Source: Panagrolaimus kolymaensis
Taxonomy: Eukaryota; Nematoda; Chromadorea; Rhabditida; Panagrolaimidae
Length of the DNA: 64,000 nt
Assembly (NCBI GenBank): GCA_028622995.1
Contig: JAJQJQ010000015.1
Span: 1,054,001 to 1,118,000, forward strand
Direction: 5' to 3'
Part shown: positions 20,969 through 32,520 of the stretch, piece after piece
Layout of the letters: every line of letters begins with the position of its first letter
Position numbering within the stretch: position 1 is the stretch's first letter
Made by a program: the position numbers and the translations under genes
The notes under the pieces: model-generated
Database searches by the model: none
What the model was told of the DNA's origin: nothing
The model's input: the letters and a program-made list of their open reading frames with translations, nothing else

Positions 20969-23787
20969 TTATGGACGAATCATTCGCGATGTTGTTTCTG
21001 GATCTAAATCATCTTCATCATAAGGTTGATCGGATCCAAAACCTCTGGATTGTTCGCCTCGAGGATCGATTTGGGATGAATAATTGAAAAATATTTGAGC
21101 TTGAGCTGGATCTCCTAATTTTTTATATACTCTTCCAAGAAGGAAAAATACATGAGGTTCATGAGGTGAAAGTTCTTTAAGTTCATGAAGTTCTTTTCGA
21201 GCTTCTTCATAATATTTGCTATCAAAAAGTATTCGAGCTCGATGAAATCTTGCTGCAATGCTATTGGGTTCAAGATTTATTGCATGATTGAGAATTGCCA
21301 AAGCCTAAAAAGAAAATGGTGAGTTATTTATCGATAAGTAAAATAATATTATCGTGGGTTTCATTACAAAAGATAAAAGACTTTGAAAAGCTTCAAAATT
21401 TTTGAAGTTTATTATGTATATTTATCGTTATTTAAGGATTATACAATGTTTTAGATAGCTTCTTACCTGTTTATCATTTCCATTAGCTTGTTCAACAACA
21501 GCCAAATGACATCGAAGAATAATATTGGTTGGATTTCTTAGAACCGCATGTCGCATATGTGTTAAAGCTTTAGCCATTTTAGATTTTTTCTGTTCAATAA
21601 TTCCCAAACCCAAATGTGGGCGAAAATCATGGGGAGAATATCGAGTGGATTCTTGAAAAACTTGTTCCGCTCGATCTAATTGTCCAACTTCAATGAGCTC
21701 ATTTCCCAACAAATAATATGAATAACCCAATTTGGGTTTTAATCGAGTTGCTCGATCAAAGCAATCAACAGCAATAGCACATTGCTTTTCTAAATTATAT
21801 AAATTACCCGCAACACACCAAGTTTCAGCTCGATGTCGAAAACGATCAGTTAATTCTTTGGTTAAACCCGAAAGCTTTGGAATTTGTTGAAGTTGCCATA
21901 AACATGATGAAAAAACTTCCATTCCTTCGATTTTCCAAGGATATTGTTTATGCATTTCTTCAAACGTTGAAGCAGCTCTTGCAAAATCAGCTTTCTCAAA
22001 TAATACTCTTCCACGAAGTTCCAAACTTAAGGGTAATGTAGCATGACTTGGTAAAAGTTGATTTAATGCATTCATGGCTTCATTAAACTTGTACTGTGAT
22101 AAATTAACTTGAATACCCGTCATTTCAACTATATATCCACGAATATCATCTGGAAAATTTTATTTTTTAACTAAAGTATCAAAAACAAAGAAACTAAAAA
22201 GTTTATTATAGCTTTTTCTTAGTTCCAAAAAAAAAGTTTTTGAGATTCACCAAAATTTATGGCAGTTATTTTTCAAATGGATTAACGGAGCAATATTTTT
22301 TTTTTGATTCTTTTGACATTTCTTTTTGTGATAAAATTTCGAAGGATTTTTATCATTTAATCAAAATAAAAATTCATAAGGGAATTTTTGAGAAGCAAAT
22401 TAATTTTTGAAAACTTCGAAACGTTCAATTAACCCATTCTTAGCTACTCATCACACATTTATAAATTATGTAAACATGAAATAACTTACAATATACATCA
22501 TCATAATCATCTGATTTAGAATCCTGCTCAATTTCGACTAGAGGTTGCCGAACTTCACGCGGCTCATAATTTTCAACATCCATAGGTTCACTTTCTGAAT
22601 CAGTATCTTTTTTCGCTATTAAATCCAATGCTGTATTTGAACCCGAAAGTGTTCCTTTATTTACTGATGAAAGAGGCAAGCCATGAATTCGCCTTGAAGC
22701 GACCTTATATTTTTTCTCCTCTTGAACAATCAGTCTTGATCGCTCTGGTGTTACTTGAGTAAACTTTGTATTTGTTTTACGATGTTGTATCGAAGTATTA
22801 CGAACTTTTGAACGAGTATTATAAGCATATTCTTGAACGCGTATATTAGCGCGTCGTCGAGTAATTTTTGATGGAGTTTTTGTCAAAGTTTTTTGCTTTC
22901 CTCCACCACCAGGAGATGAGCTTGTTTCAGCTTCACCCAAATCATTTAAATCAAAAACTGTTTCCTCTTGTTGAAAGCTACTTAATTTAGGATCATATGG
23001 AATATCATATCCACGCAATGCGGGCGTAATATTTTGTCCACCCAAATCGCAATAATTTTTTACATTTGACCATAACAATGGCGCCACAATTATTGATTTT
23101 TGATATTGTCGAGCTGAATGCGCATATTTACCTGACTCTCTGGAAAATTATATTGTAAAAACTTTATATTTCTCCATAAAATCATGAGAACTTACTTAAG
23201 AATATTGGCTAATAAGCTATGAGCAAATGGTAGTTGATCAGTTTCAGAAAACATTGGATGCAAATCATTGCTTACGCTGTTAGATTTTAACAAGCGTTCA
23301 GCTTCTCCAACTCTAAAAAAAATTTCTAACCATTTTTTCCGTTTTTTTTTATAAATATTTTTGATAACAAACTTTTTAAGATCATAGGCAAGTTTTGCAG
23401 TAAAAAATCGAATTTCAGAATTATTTGGTCCAATTTTATTTAAAACTTCATAAGCTTGCAATGGAAATCCATTATAAAATAATGCTCGAGCAAACAGTAA
23501 TCCCGCTGCATCGGTTTTAGCTAAATAATATTTTTTTATTATTTTTCTAAATTTTCTTAAAATCAAAATTACTTTGATCATAATAAACTTCAGCGAGAGT
23601 TAAAGCATCAGAATATTCCAAATGATAAAAACATTTTTCAATTGTTGACTGTAAAATAAAATTAATCAATTAAATAAAAGCCTTTCACTTTTTATTTATT
23701 TTTGTATTAACGAACCTCCGTCATCGGTGAATGTTTTGGTATAATATTTTCTGATGATGATATAGTATCCGAGATGACATTCGACAT
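20969..23787 (-). CDS. mat-1: APC3/CDC27, TPR subunit of the anaphase-promoting complex
   Basis: Seven exons join in phase to 693 residues: 23787-23716, 23648-23573, 23520-23373, 23312-23196, 23139-22490, 22149-21467 and 21304-20969. The N-terminal TPRs (DAAGLLFARALFYNGFPLQ, FAHSLLANILKESGKYAHSA) are followed by a charged, Ser/Thr-Pro-rich linker (residues about 165-350). A C-terminal TPR superhelix follows, with TWCVAGNLYNLEKQCAIAVD and FFLLGRVYKKLGDPAQAQIF. The final residues MIRP follow an acidic tail. APC3 binds the Ile-Arg tails of CDC20/CDH1 activators, and the complex ubiquitinates securin and cyclins at anaphase. It is shorter than typical APC3 (about 800 residues), mainly in the linker. 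Assignment is strong from N-terminal and C-terminal TPR text. Confidence 0.9.
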
Positions 23788-24552
23788 CACGGAATACTAT
23801 CAATATTAATATCACAGTAAATTACGATATAAGAAAGACCGTAGAGATTAAAATCACAAAAATTGGCACTACAAATTTCTGTCGATAATAGATAGTAGTA
23901 AAATAAAATACACACACAAAAGAAATAAAGAATAACGACAAACCGCGTGCCAGAGAAAGAGAAAGAAAGGGAAAGAGAGAAGAGAATAGTAGAAAAAAGA
24001 AAAGAAAGAAGAGTATGTGGATGGGATGTATGTTATACGCTTTCTTTCTTTCGCTTATTATTATTCGTTTTTCAGTCAGTCAACAGCCACCATCCGCCAG
24101 CCAGCCAGCCATAGTCACAGACTCTTTCATTTATTTTTTTTGAATTGAGCGGGGTTTTACCGTTTCTTTTTAAAAAAATCGAAAAGAAAATTTTTTTTGT
24201 GAAAGACAAACGTCATAAGGGGATGGTTAGAGAATCAGTGGAAAGGATGAAGAAATTTCATTGCGTTTTAGTTGTATGATGCAGACATATTGAAACAACA
24301 CATACACACACTCCCATCTTCCAGCGTACAGCATATGTGTGAGAGACCCGGGCGGTTGCTTATCAGCTGGCTTTTTCTATATAGAACGTCGTCGCCATAG
24401 CCATTTTTCCTCATTTGTCGATTTTCTTGTCTTACGTGTGCGGCGCTGATTCTTTGCTGCTGCGCTTTAAACGGTGAAAAATACTGATAAATTTTAATTT
24501 TAGACTTTAATTTTTTTCTTTTCATCTTTACTTTCCTACAAGTCAAGGCAAA
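23788..24552. other. Divergent promoter region of mat-1 and antizyme
   Basis: This has purine-rich AGAGAAAG runs (about 23950-24010) and a short CAGC/CAGT-type simple repeat around 24070-24115. It also holds GC-richer sequence near 24300-24460. The open frame on the minus strand here has no splice or start support. It probably includes the 5' UTR of antizyme. Confidence 0.45.
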
Positions 24553-25407
24553 ATGTCGATTAGTACCCTTATGGATACGTCAAGTATTAGTAATTTGTAA
24601 GTTTTAAATTTCGTTAAGTTTCTATTATAGCTACAGTAACTTGTTTGTTACAAAATATAGTAGCGATTTGAAGAAAATTAAATAATCATAATGACGAAAA
24701 ACAGAAAATATCGATTTTTTGATTCATAAATTTTCTTCTTTTAAATGATTTCGAAACCACTAAAAAATATTGATTTTTTTAAATTTCAGTTGTAATCGCT
24801 GCTCGAACTCTACATCGTCCCAGTGGTGGTACGTTAAATCTTTAAAAACCATAAGATAGTGTTATAAAAAATGATTTTTTAGCTCCTGACGTCTCTACAC
24901 AACAAATAAATGATGAAAATTTGTCTAAGGTAGCTGGATTAGTGAAGAGTGAGTTTATTGTTTTTGTAACCTTTGGTCACTTGTTATTGGAAAACACGTG
25001 ATTCACCCATCATTCAACCTGAGTGCAAAGGTCCTCAAACCTTTGTTCTCCATTTGATTAATGGGTTTTTGCTTAATTTTTGTAATAATTATTGCCTGTT
25101 ATTATTTTCAGATGCGAGTCAAGAATGGTGTTGCCATGTTCCTGAGAAATCGACCCTTTTACTTTATATGCCGGGTGAACCCAATCCATCAGCACTTTCA
25201 CGTGATCATTTCATTGAATTGTTAGAATTATGTGAAGATGTCTATCATTATAAGCGAGTTCTCGTTTGTTTTGATAAAACCCACCTTAATCCCCGACATG
25301 GCATTGCTCGAGCTCTCAATTGCATTGGCTTCTCCGTTCTCCCGCCCGATTCCTATCCAGCTTTCTTAAACAAGAAAACCCTCTTTTCTATGGTATATGA
25401 ACTCTAA
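24553..25407 (+). CDS. Ornithine decarboxylase antizyme, expressed by +1 ribosomal frameshifting
   Basis: Four exons: 24553-24596, 24790-24828, 24883-24948 and 25112-25407. ORF0 reads 29 codons (MSISTLMDTSSISNF to QWCS) and stops at TGA 24887-24889. The rest lies in the +1 frame: after TCC (24884-24886) skipping one T gives GAC GTC TCT and 118 more residues, for about 147 in all. ORF2 carries the antizyme domain (HFIELLELCEDVYHYKRVLV, CFDKTHLNPRHGIARALNCI, FLNKKTLFSMVYEL). The shift site TGG TGC TCC TGA is the classical metazoan type, where high polyamine levels favour the shift. The protein then binds ornithine decarboxylase, sends it to the proteasome and blocks polyamine uptake. The exon 2/3 junction falls inside the TGC codon just before TCC. 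Identification is firm; shift efficiency is inferred. Confidence 0.93.
24884..24889 (+). promoter_or_regulatory. Programmed +1 frameshift site (UCC-UGA) of antizyme
   Basis: The ORF0 stop TGA directly follows TCC, and the downstream antizyme domain is open only in the +1 frame. The preceding two codons TGG TGC make a 12-base match to the canonical animal antizyme shift site. The stop acts as the slow-decoding stimulator. No pseudoknot was evaluated. Confidence 0.9.
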
Positions 25408-25856
25408 ATTTCTATTAAATTTCTTTTTATCTTAAATTTTCTTTATTATTATTTTAAAGTCTCAACTTTTGTATTTGCGTTATTTTTTGTAGTTTACGGT
25501 CGTTTTCTTTTTGATTCGAACCGCTGACGTATAATATTCTTATTATTTTATTACTCATTTTAGATTATTATTATTTTTTTGTATGACTTTTTTTGTAATC
25601 GAATAAATTAAAAGAGGGAAAAATGCATTAAGTAAATACATATATGACAGAGGAATAAAAATTGAGATATGGAAGAAATGCACCAAAAGATATTATAAAA
25701 AATGCATGAATGAATGAAAGTTTTATAGGGATAGATGAAACAATAATGAAGGTGAGACAGACTGTAATCATGATAAGAATTCAGGGAACACGGAGATTGA
25801 CCATTGACGCAATGAATATCGACTCCGCAGCATACTTTTTTAATTGTGGTATTGCA
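25408..25856. other. Intergenic between convergent antizyme and FAM135 genes
   Basis: 3' flanks of both genes; includes AATAAA-like signals (around 25603 and 25655). No other feature. Confidence 0.5.
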
Positions 25857-28800
25857 CTATCGAAAATATTTTACTGCACTGATTGTTAGAAGCTTTTCGA
25901 TAAAGCCGTCATCATCAACCGCTGCAATGTGAACTAAAAATGAACCAATATTGTGAAATAGTTTCTACTATCAGAAAAACGAGAGATAGAAAAAACCAAT
26001 TACCTGCTCTTCCAGTAACTTGTTGGGATCGTGGAACATTATGAGATACAAGATATTTGACAACGGTTGTATGTTTTGAAGATGCAACAATGCTTTCATT
26101 TATATTTGAAAGAAGTTCCATATAAATGATTCCTTGTGAAGTTGTATCTGATGCAGCACCTTTTGAAACTTCAATGAGGGCAGAATGACCAGGCACATAT
26201 AAATCTTGACTTGAGCCAACAAGTAAAACATTTGAAAACATTCCAAATGCGCCATTTCCGCTAAGTTTATATAGAAATGTATCTCTGAGATTTGTGGAGT
26301 CTCTCATTGTCAATTGTTCGAGTGAAACGGATTGCTTCCACCATTGAAGGATGGCAATTCCCCAATTTGCCGCCCGCTGATTATACATTAATCCAAGATG
26401 GGGAGAATTTAATGTCAACAAAGTATGCAATCGAGGAATAAAAACTTTCATTCCTTCAAGTCCACACAAAGTTCTTACGATTAAGCCTCCAAGTGAATGA
26501 GCCAAAAATGAAATTTTTGTTGGTGGTCGAGGCATTTTTTGTACATGACGTTGAATTTCTTCAAGAAGGTTTTGAGCCATTCCCGTAACGTCCGTCCATG
26601 TTTCAGTTTGATTCACTTCAGACATTAAAAAAGTTAAATGTGAAGCGGGAAGGGCGATTCTCAAAAAATTCCTATAAGCTGAAAGATCTTCACTGGTTCC
26701 TTCCAAGCCGTGGACAAAAACAATTAAATGACTGTCAACAAAACGTCGCTGTTCTATGGCATCTTTTGTGGCATTAGAAAAATATGGAATATGATCACTT
26801 ATGTAAGACATATCACTAAAAACATTTCAAAATTCATTGGAAATTAAAAAAGCAGCAAACCTATAAAAACATCCACGAAAACCAGCTTGATAAAGTTTTT
26901 GTTTGCATAATTCTTTTTGATGGACAAATGCAACGAAATCTTTATCCAATTGTTCCATGATTCGATCTGTTGTAAATGAATTGGAACGTTCTGTAGCTGC
27001 AGATCGTCGAAATGGCGGTTTAGATTTTATATCTGTGATACTTTCCGATGATGTCGAAGGTGAGGGTGAATGACAGATAATCACCTTATCCATTTCTTCA
27101 TCCCCATTTGAAATATTGGACGTTGATTTTGCTTTAGTCCCAAAAGCTCCAGGTGATAATGCAGGCGAACAAGTTGATTGCTTTGGAGATCTTTTCAATG
27201 GTAAAGCTTCTTCAATTTGAATTTTTAATAGAGAACCCGGATCAGTCATTCGTCTTTTAGCCTCAAAAAAAATATTATCTTTAATCAAAAACTTATTTAA
27301 AAAAAAAAGGTAACTTACAAGTCGATCATTGTTAACAACCAAAAAATCTCCTGTCGGATTATCAGGTGTTCCATATGCATCTTCTTTATCTCCAGCACAA
27401 GTCATTGGAAGACAAAATGCAAAATTTGAAGATGATGATCTTCTATCAACATTACTTTTATTTAAAGTTAAATTAGGTAAATCGCATTCATCAGGAAATG
27501 GGAAATTTGTGGAAGGTGATGATGATGGGGATATTACAGTAGGGATGGGAGCCATTTCAAATGTGCAATCAACTGAAGAGCTGCTAGGAAGATAACGTTG
27601 TTCAAATATCATTGTACTAAAAATACTTTTATAATCTTGTTATTACAAAAATAATAATAAATAAAACGTACACATTGGTAGCATCAGCATCAACATGTTC
27701 CACATGAACTGGAAGAGTTTTCATCCTTGCTAAATAAGCATTTTTCTTAATAATCTCAAAATATTTTGTATTTGGATTTAAAGTTGGTTGTAACAGAGTT
27801 TGAACGGCACCTTCAGAAAATAAAAAGGCTTCCGATAAACGTTTCATTCGTTGTTGATCAAATTCTTCAAGCATTACTTCGCGTAATTCTGTAAACTTTG
27901 GAATCTTATAAGAAAAAATCATTTAAGTAAAACTAACCATAATTATTTCCAAATAATTGTAATAATTGAGTAAATAATTGACTCAATCGATTATTAAGTG
28001 TATTAACATGTTCTTGAAGTTGAAGCCAAGGTTGTGAACTTTCTTCAAGTTCAGCTTTAAGTATAGTTTCTTCTCTACCGACATTAAGTGGTTCTAAATT
28101 TAATCCGCATTAATCTTTTCCTGTTATAAACTTTAAATTCTATGTTCGACATACCAATAAAAAGTGGTGAACAAAGAAGATTGGAATGGCGTTTAATAAA
28201 ATTTTGAAGTGATAAGCAACTACTCAACATTCGAAAACAAACTTCGCGATGATAATTTCTAAGTTTATCTCCCAATGGAGGATCAGGACCAGCTTTTTTT
28301 CTGCTAACAACAAGACCAATCATGGAAGCATAAACTGAAATGGAAACAGCCGAAAAACTAAAATATTCAAAAAATATTGGACGATGACAATGCGTTGATC
28401 GATCGGGCTTTAATAGAATATTTAATGTTCGCTTTGACACAAATTGATAATCTTCTAAGCGTGGAAGTAATTCAGGATCAAGATACCTGAAAAATTAAAT
28501 CCTTAGAAGTCATTTATCATTCCTTATAGTAGCGTCTGTATCTCATACCATAATTCCACTTGAAGTTCCACTATGACAGATTCTAATCGATCAACTCTTT
28601 TATGAATATTAAGCGTGCATTTAAAAACATCATTGAGTTCACATGATTGCTCACTGAATGCAACTTTGACTGTTTTACTTATACCAGCACAATTCACTAC
28701 ACATGGGCGATTATCACCTGCACCCACTGAACTTGGTTCACAATATACATGAAGTTGATAAGGAAAAGTTGCTTTTGAACGAAATCGAATCTAAATATCC

Positions 28801-28930
28801 ATGAAATTATTATTTTACTACAATTATTTATATATTAACTTACTTGATAATACCCATGAACAAGATCCACGGAATGGAATTCATCCAATGAGATCTGAAT
28901 TTGGAATGTGGGAAATATTTCAAGTCTCAT
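25857..28930 (-). CDS. FAM135 family protein with C-terminal alpha/beta-hydrolase (DUF676) domain
   Basis: Nine exons join in phase to 873 residues: 28930-28844, 28790-28549, 28486-28155, 28093-27938, 27888-27672, 27616-27319, 27261-26861, 26815-26004 and 25933-25857. The N-terminus shows the FAM135 pattern (DEFHSVDLVHGYYQIRFRS). A helical middle and a Ser-rich linker follow. The C-terminal third is a lipase-like fold: HLIVFVHGLEGTSEDL (oxyanion region), the nucleophile elbow SFLAHSLGGLIVR, then LNSPHLGLMYN and a late Asp/His region (SSQDLYVPGHSALI). The end AVKYFR also fits the family. Animal FAM135A/B proteins are poorly understood putative lipases. There is no signal peptide, so it is probably cytosolic. 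One acceptor is the less usual TTTTGAG (27262-27264). Confidence 0.9.
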
Positions 28931-29395
28931 TATTTAATAAATTTATCTATTCTCTTTTATCAGAGGTTGTTTTCAGCTTCATCCTGTAATAAATTGTTGT
29001 AAGGATTTTAAAGAAGAAGAAGAAAAAGACTCAAAAGACATGACCCGGTCGCTGTGGCAACAGCATCTCATTTATAAATATCTATGCGTTTGCTATCTTT
29101 TCTTCATTAAAAAAAGATTTTCTAATTTTAACTCCATTTCCCCTCTCTTTTTTTCTTCTTCAAACATACGAATTCTGTGACTGCTGTAAATGCATATAAA
29201 ATATGCAAATAGAATTCATCAAGTCCAAAAAAATGGACACGGAATCTCGCGAAAGCAGAAATATGAATTCTTGGAACGAAAAAATATAATAAAGATAAAA
29301 AAAGACACGTTGGTTTTAAACTTCAACATCGAAGAAAAAACGGGTATCTCATCATTGCTTTTCTTAATTCTCAAATTTGGTAGAAAATTCAAATT
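28931..29395. other. Divergent promoter region of FAM135 and PNGase genes
   Basis: Contains a purine-rich GAAGAAGAAGAAAAAG stretch near 29010 and AT-rich sequence. The open frame at 29190-29465 overlaps the first PNGase exon in another frame and is not supported. Confidence 0.45.
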
Positions 29396-31430
29396 ATGCC
29401 ATTACAAACTATCAATGATTATGGGCAATTTAAAACAACACTCAAAAATGCTCAAAGACGTTTAGTTGTTGTTGATTTCTATGCAGGTTAGTAATTTTAA
29501 AGATCACGCTTTATAAAATTAAACCATAAAATTTTAGATTGGTGTCCTCCATGTCGAGCGATATCTCCAGTTTTTGAACAACTTTCAGCCGAATTTCAAG
29601 ATGTTGTCTTTATCAAAGTTAACGTTGACCATGCAAGAGGTTCGTTTTTTTTGTCTTTATTATTATATAACTACTTTTTTAGAAATCGCTAGCAATTATC
29701 AAGTCTCTGCTATGCCCACATTCCTTTTTATTCGAGAGGAAAGAGTAGTTGATCAATTGAGAGGTGCTAATCCCAATCGTCTTCGTGAAATAATTCAACA
29801 AATTTCGAGTCAAATTGGACCACTTGCTCCCAGTCGAAAAGCTGCAAATTCAGAAGAAAAAGACTTTCTTCATGGTTTTGTTCATTATGCTGATAGAGTT
29901 TGTTTGATATTTTGCACAAACAATATTAATTAAACTTTACATATTTAGATGCAAATATATGAAGATGAAATCGCACAAACACTTGCTCGAAGCCTTGCTC
30001 CTTTGGAAACAATTGAAGCTGAAGCAAAAATTAATGGAAAATTGAGTCATTACAAGCTCGTCAAAGGATTAATGGCATGGTTCCATGATTCGTTTTTTAC
30101 CTGGACTAATCAACCTTCATGTCAAAAATGTAATATTAAAGCAGAAGCAATTCAGAAACAAGGTATTCCAACTCCAGATGAAAATTCAGATGGTGCTGGA
30201 AGGGTTGAATTATATCAATGTTCTCTATGTCAAGATGAAGTACGCTTCCCACGTTTTAATAACCCAATCAAACTTCTTGAAACTAGAAATGGTCGATGTG
30301 GTGAATGGGCCAATTGCTTTGCCTTATTTTGTCGTTCAGCTGGACTTGAAACTCGCTACATTGTTGATAACTTAGATCATGTTTGGGTTGAAATTTGGGC
30401 AGAAGAACTTGGTCGATGGATTCATTGTGATCCCTGTGAAAATGTTATTGATACTCCTTTGATGTATGAAAGCGGATGGAAAAAGAAATATTGTTATGTT
30501 CTTGCATTTGCTAAAGATCACGTCATGGATGTTACTTGGAGATATACTTTTAATCGCAAATCTACAACTAAGCGACGAACAAAATGCCGCGCAGCTGTAT
30601 TTTTCAACTTTCTTTCTGTAAATTTTTTGTATAATATAATTTAAGAATTAAAATTATTTTTTAGAAGCTCAATAATCGCTTATCCAAAAACCTTCCTGAA
30701 GAACGTCAAAAAGAGCTCAAAAAGCGTTTTCTTCGTGAAATGGTTGAATTTTTATGGCCTGAAAATAACAAAAGAGATGGATCCGAAGCTGAAAATCACG
30801 GTCGCATATCTGGTTCAACACAATGGAAAGAAGCTCGTGGAGAAGCTCAAACTGATTCTCCTTCAACTTCAAATGTTATTAAACCATCGACTAAAGAAAT
30901 TAAAGCCAAATGTTTAGAGTTTGTTTGTTTATTTGGTGTTAGTAATCCACAGTGATTTTTTTAGGCTCACATATAACATAGCTACAGATGAATATCAAAG
31001 ACCTAAAGACTCATCAACATCCAAAGGTTATAAAAGCCTTGTCAATGAATTCAATAATGTTTTTCGAAAGGTTGAATCTGATTGGAAGAAAGCTTATTTA
31101 TGTCGAACTGAAGGTTCAGAAAATGGAGAAATTGTATGGAAATTCGATTTTGCTGGTCAAAAGCCTACTGTTGCTGAAATTAATATTGGAACACCGTTTT
31201 GTCAAAATGATGGAAATGTTTTTGCAGTCGTTTGTTGTGGTGGAAAATGTCAAAAAATTTCGTCCGATGGTAAACTCAAACTTGAAAACATCGATGATGC
31301 TGAATATTTGGAATTACGGGTTGAATTTACTGGAGGAAAAGGTGATACTGCATGGCAACAAGCTCAGCTTTTCCGTTCTGATCTCGACAACACCCAAGAA
31401 GATTTTTATATTCGGGTTGAATTTGTTTGA
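29396..31430 (+). CDS. png-1: Peptide:N-glycanase with N-terminal thioredoxin domain
   Basis: Six exons (29396-29486, 29538-29639, 29683-29897, 29949-30596, 30665-30918 and 30965-31430) give 591 residues. Residues about 1-115 form a thioredoxin domain with active site [12 protein letters not shown] and cis-Pro AMPTFLF. The transglutaminase-like PNGase core follows, with zinc-binding CQKC and CSLCQDE. Its Cys-His-Asp triad lies in [30 protein letters not shown] and [18 protein letters not shown]. The C-terminal part is the PAW sugar-binding domain. The enzyme removes N-glycans from misfolded glycoproteins exported from the ER before proteasomal degradation. The thioredoxin fusion is the arrangement known from nematode PNG-1, which also has reductase activity. 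The start follows a probable acceptor (GGTAG, 29379-29383). Confidence 0.95.
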
Positions 31431-31702
31431 AGTTCTTTTGCCTTTTCTCATCTTGCCTTATATTGTTTTTCAAAAATAAGTTATTTCATGCATGTTATAA
31501 ATAAAAACTTATTTATTATTCCTTCAAGTAAACAACAAAAAAAAGACAACTATAAACATTAAACCCATAACTTTATTAAACTCATCATATTTTTAGCTAA
31601 AAAATGATGATTGTTAATAACACAGTTAAGATAATAATTATAAAATAATTCAAAAGAGAAATGATATTTGAGCATGAAAAGGCATAATAATACATATATG
31701 AT

Positions 31703-32481
31703 TTATTGAGCATCATCCTTTTCAACTGAGAAAGGAGTGTCAACTGGAATGTGACCAGAAGCTGTAATAGAAACAGGCTTGACAGGGCGATCACCAGCTT
31801 CAGTTTTAGTATTTTCAATTTTGCGAACAACATCCATGCCTTCCAAAACTTTTCCGAAAACACAGTGTCTTCCGTCAAGCCATGAAGTCTTTTTAAGTGT
31901 GATAAAGAATTGAGATCCATTTGTATCCTTTCCAGAATTAGCCATACTCAACCATCCAGCGCCGTAATGCTTAAGTTTAAAGTTTTCATCAGGGAATTTT
32001 TCACCCCAAATACTACGTCCACCTGTTCCATCGCCTAAATTCGTGGTTAATATGAAGAAAATCTTAAAGCTTCTTGCCTTTTGTAAAATCTCCGCCTTGA
32101 ATCATGAAATCTTTAATGATTCTATGGAAAATGCTTCCAGTATATCCTTCCTGCAATTTTACAGTTTAAAAAAAATGACAAGAAATATATGCTTTTAAAA
32201 CATACTCCTTTAGATTTTTTTGAAAGTTCAATAAAGTTTTCTACGGTTTTTGGAACAGTTTTACCAAAAAGTCCAATAACGATGCGGCCTTGTGGTTCAT
32301 CTCCAATGGCAATGTCAAAATAAACCTTAAAAGGTTAAATTAAATGCTATATATTTTACTTTAAAAAATCCACAATTGTTTATACCTTATCAGTGACTTT
32401 TGGTCCTTTTGGAGGGCTACTTTCTGACGTGGCTAATGCAAGAATTGCAATCAAAAAGGCAAAAAGGACAATATACTTCAT
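31703..32481 (-). CDS. Secreted/ER cyclophilin-type peptidyl-prolyl isomerase
   Basis: Four exons (32481-32386, 32325-32206, 32150-32078 and 32034-31703) give 206 residues. The start [19 protein letters not shown] is a clear signal peptide. The cyclophilin fold follows: [35 protein letters not shown] (catalytic Arg in FHR), [18 protein letters not shown] and [12 protein letters not shown] (the Trp that confers cyclosporin binding). It corresponds to cyclophilin B-type isomerases that help proteins fold in the ER and secretory pathway. It ends in KDDAQ rather than a classical KDEL. The intron after FTKG uses a GC donor (AAAG|GCAAGA). Which nematode cyn gene it is cannot be decided here. Confidence 0.95.
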
Positions 32482-32501
32482 TTTACTTGGTGGTTATTAA
32501 C

Positions 32502-32520
32502 CTAAAAGTGAAAAAAAAAA
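32502..32520 (-). promoter_or_regulatory. Probable trans-splice acceptor of the cyclophilin gene
   Basis: On the minus strand a long T tract followed by CACTTTTAG lies 20 bases before the start codon, with no coding exon upstream. Inferred from its form. Confidence 0.45.

Noticed and set aside
23940..24115. Possible CRISPR-like or satellite array in AGAGAAAG and CAGC repeats
   Set aside because: Short simple-sequence runs without unit-spacer structure, in a eukaryotic promoter region.
24268..24546. Minus-strand frame between mat-1 and antizyme
   Set aside because: Overlaps the divergent promoter and probable antizyme 5' UTR; lysine-rich start is an A-tract artefact.
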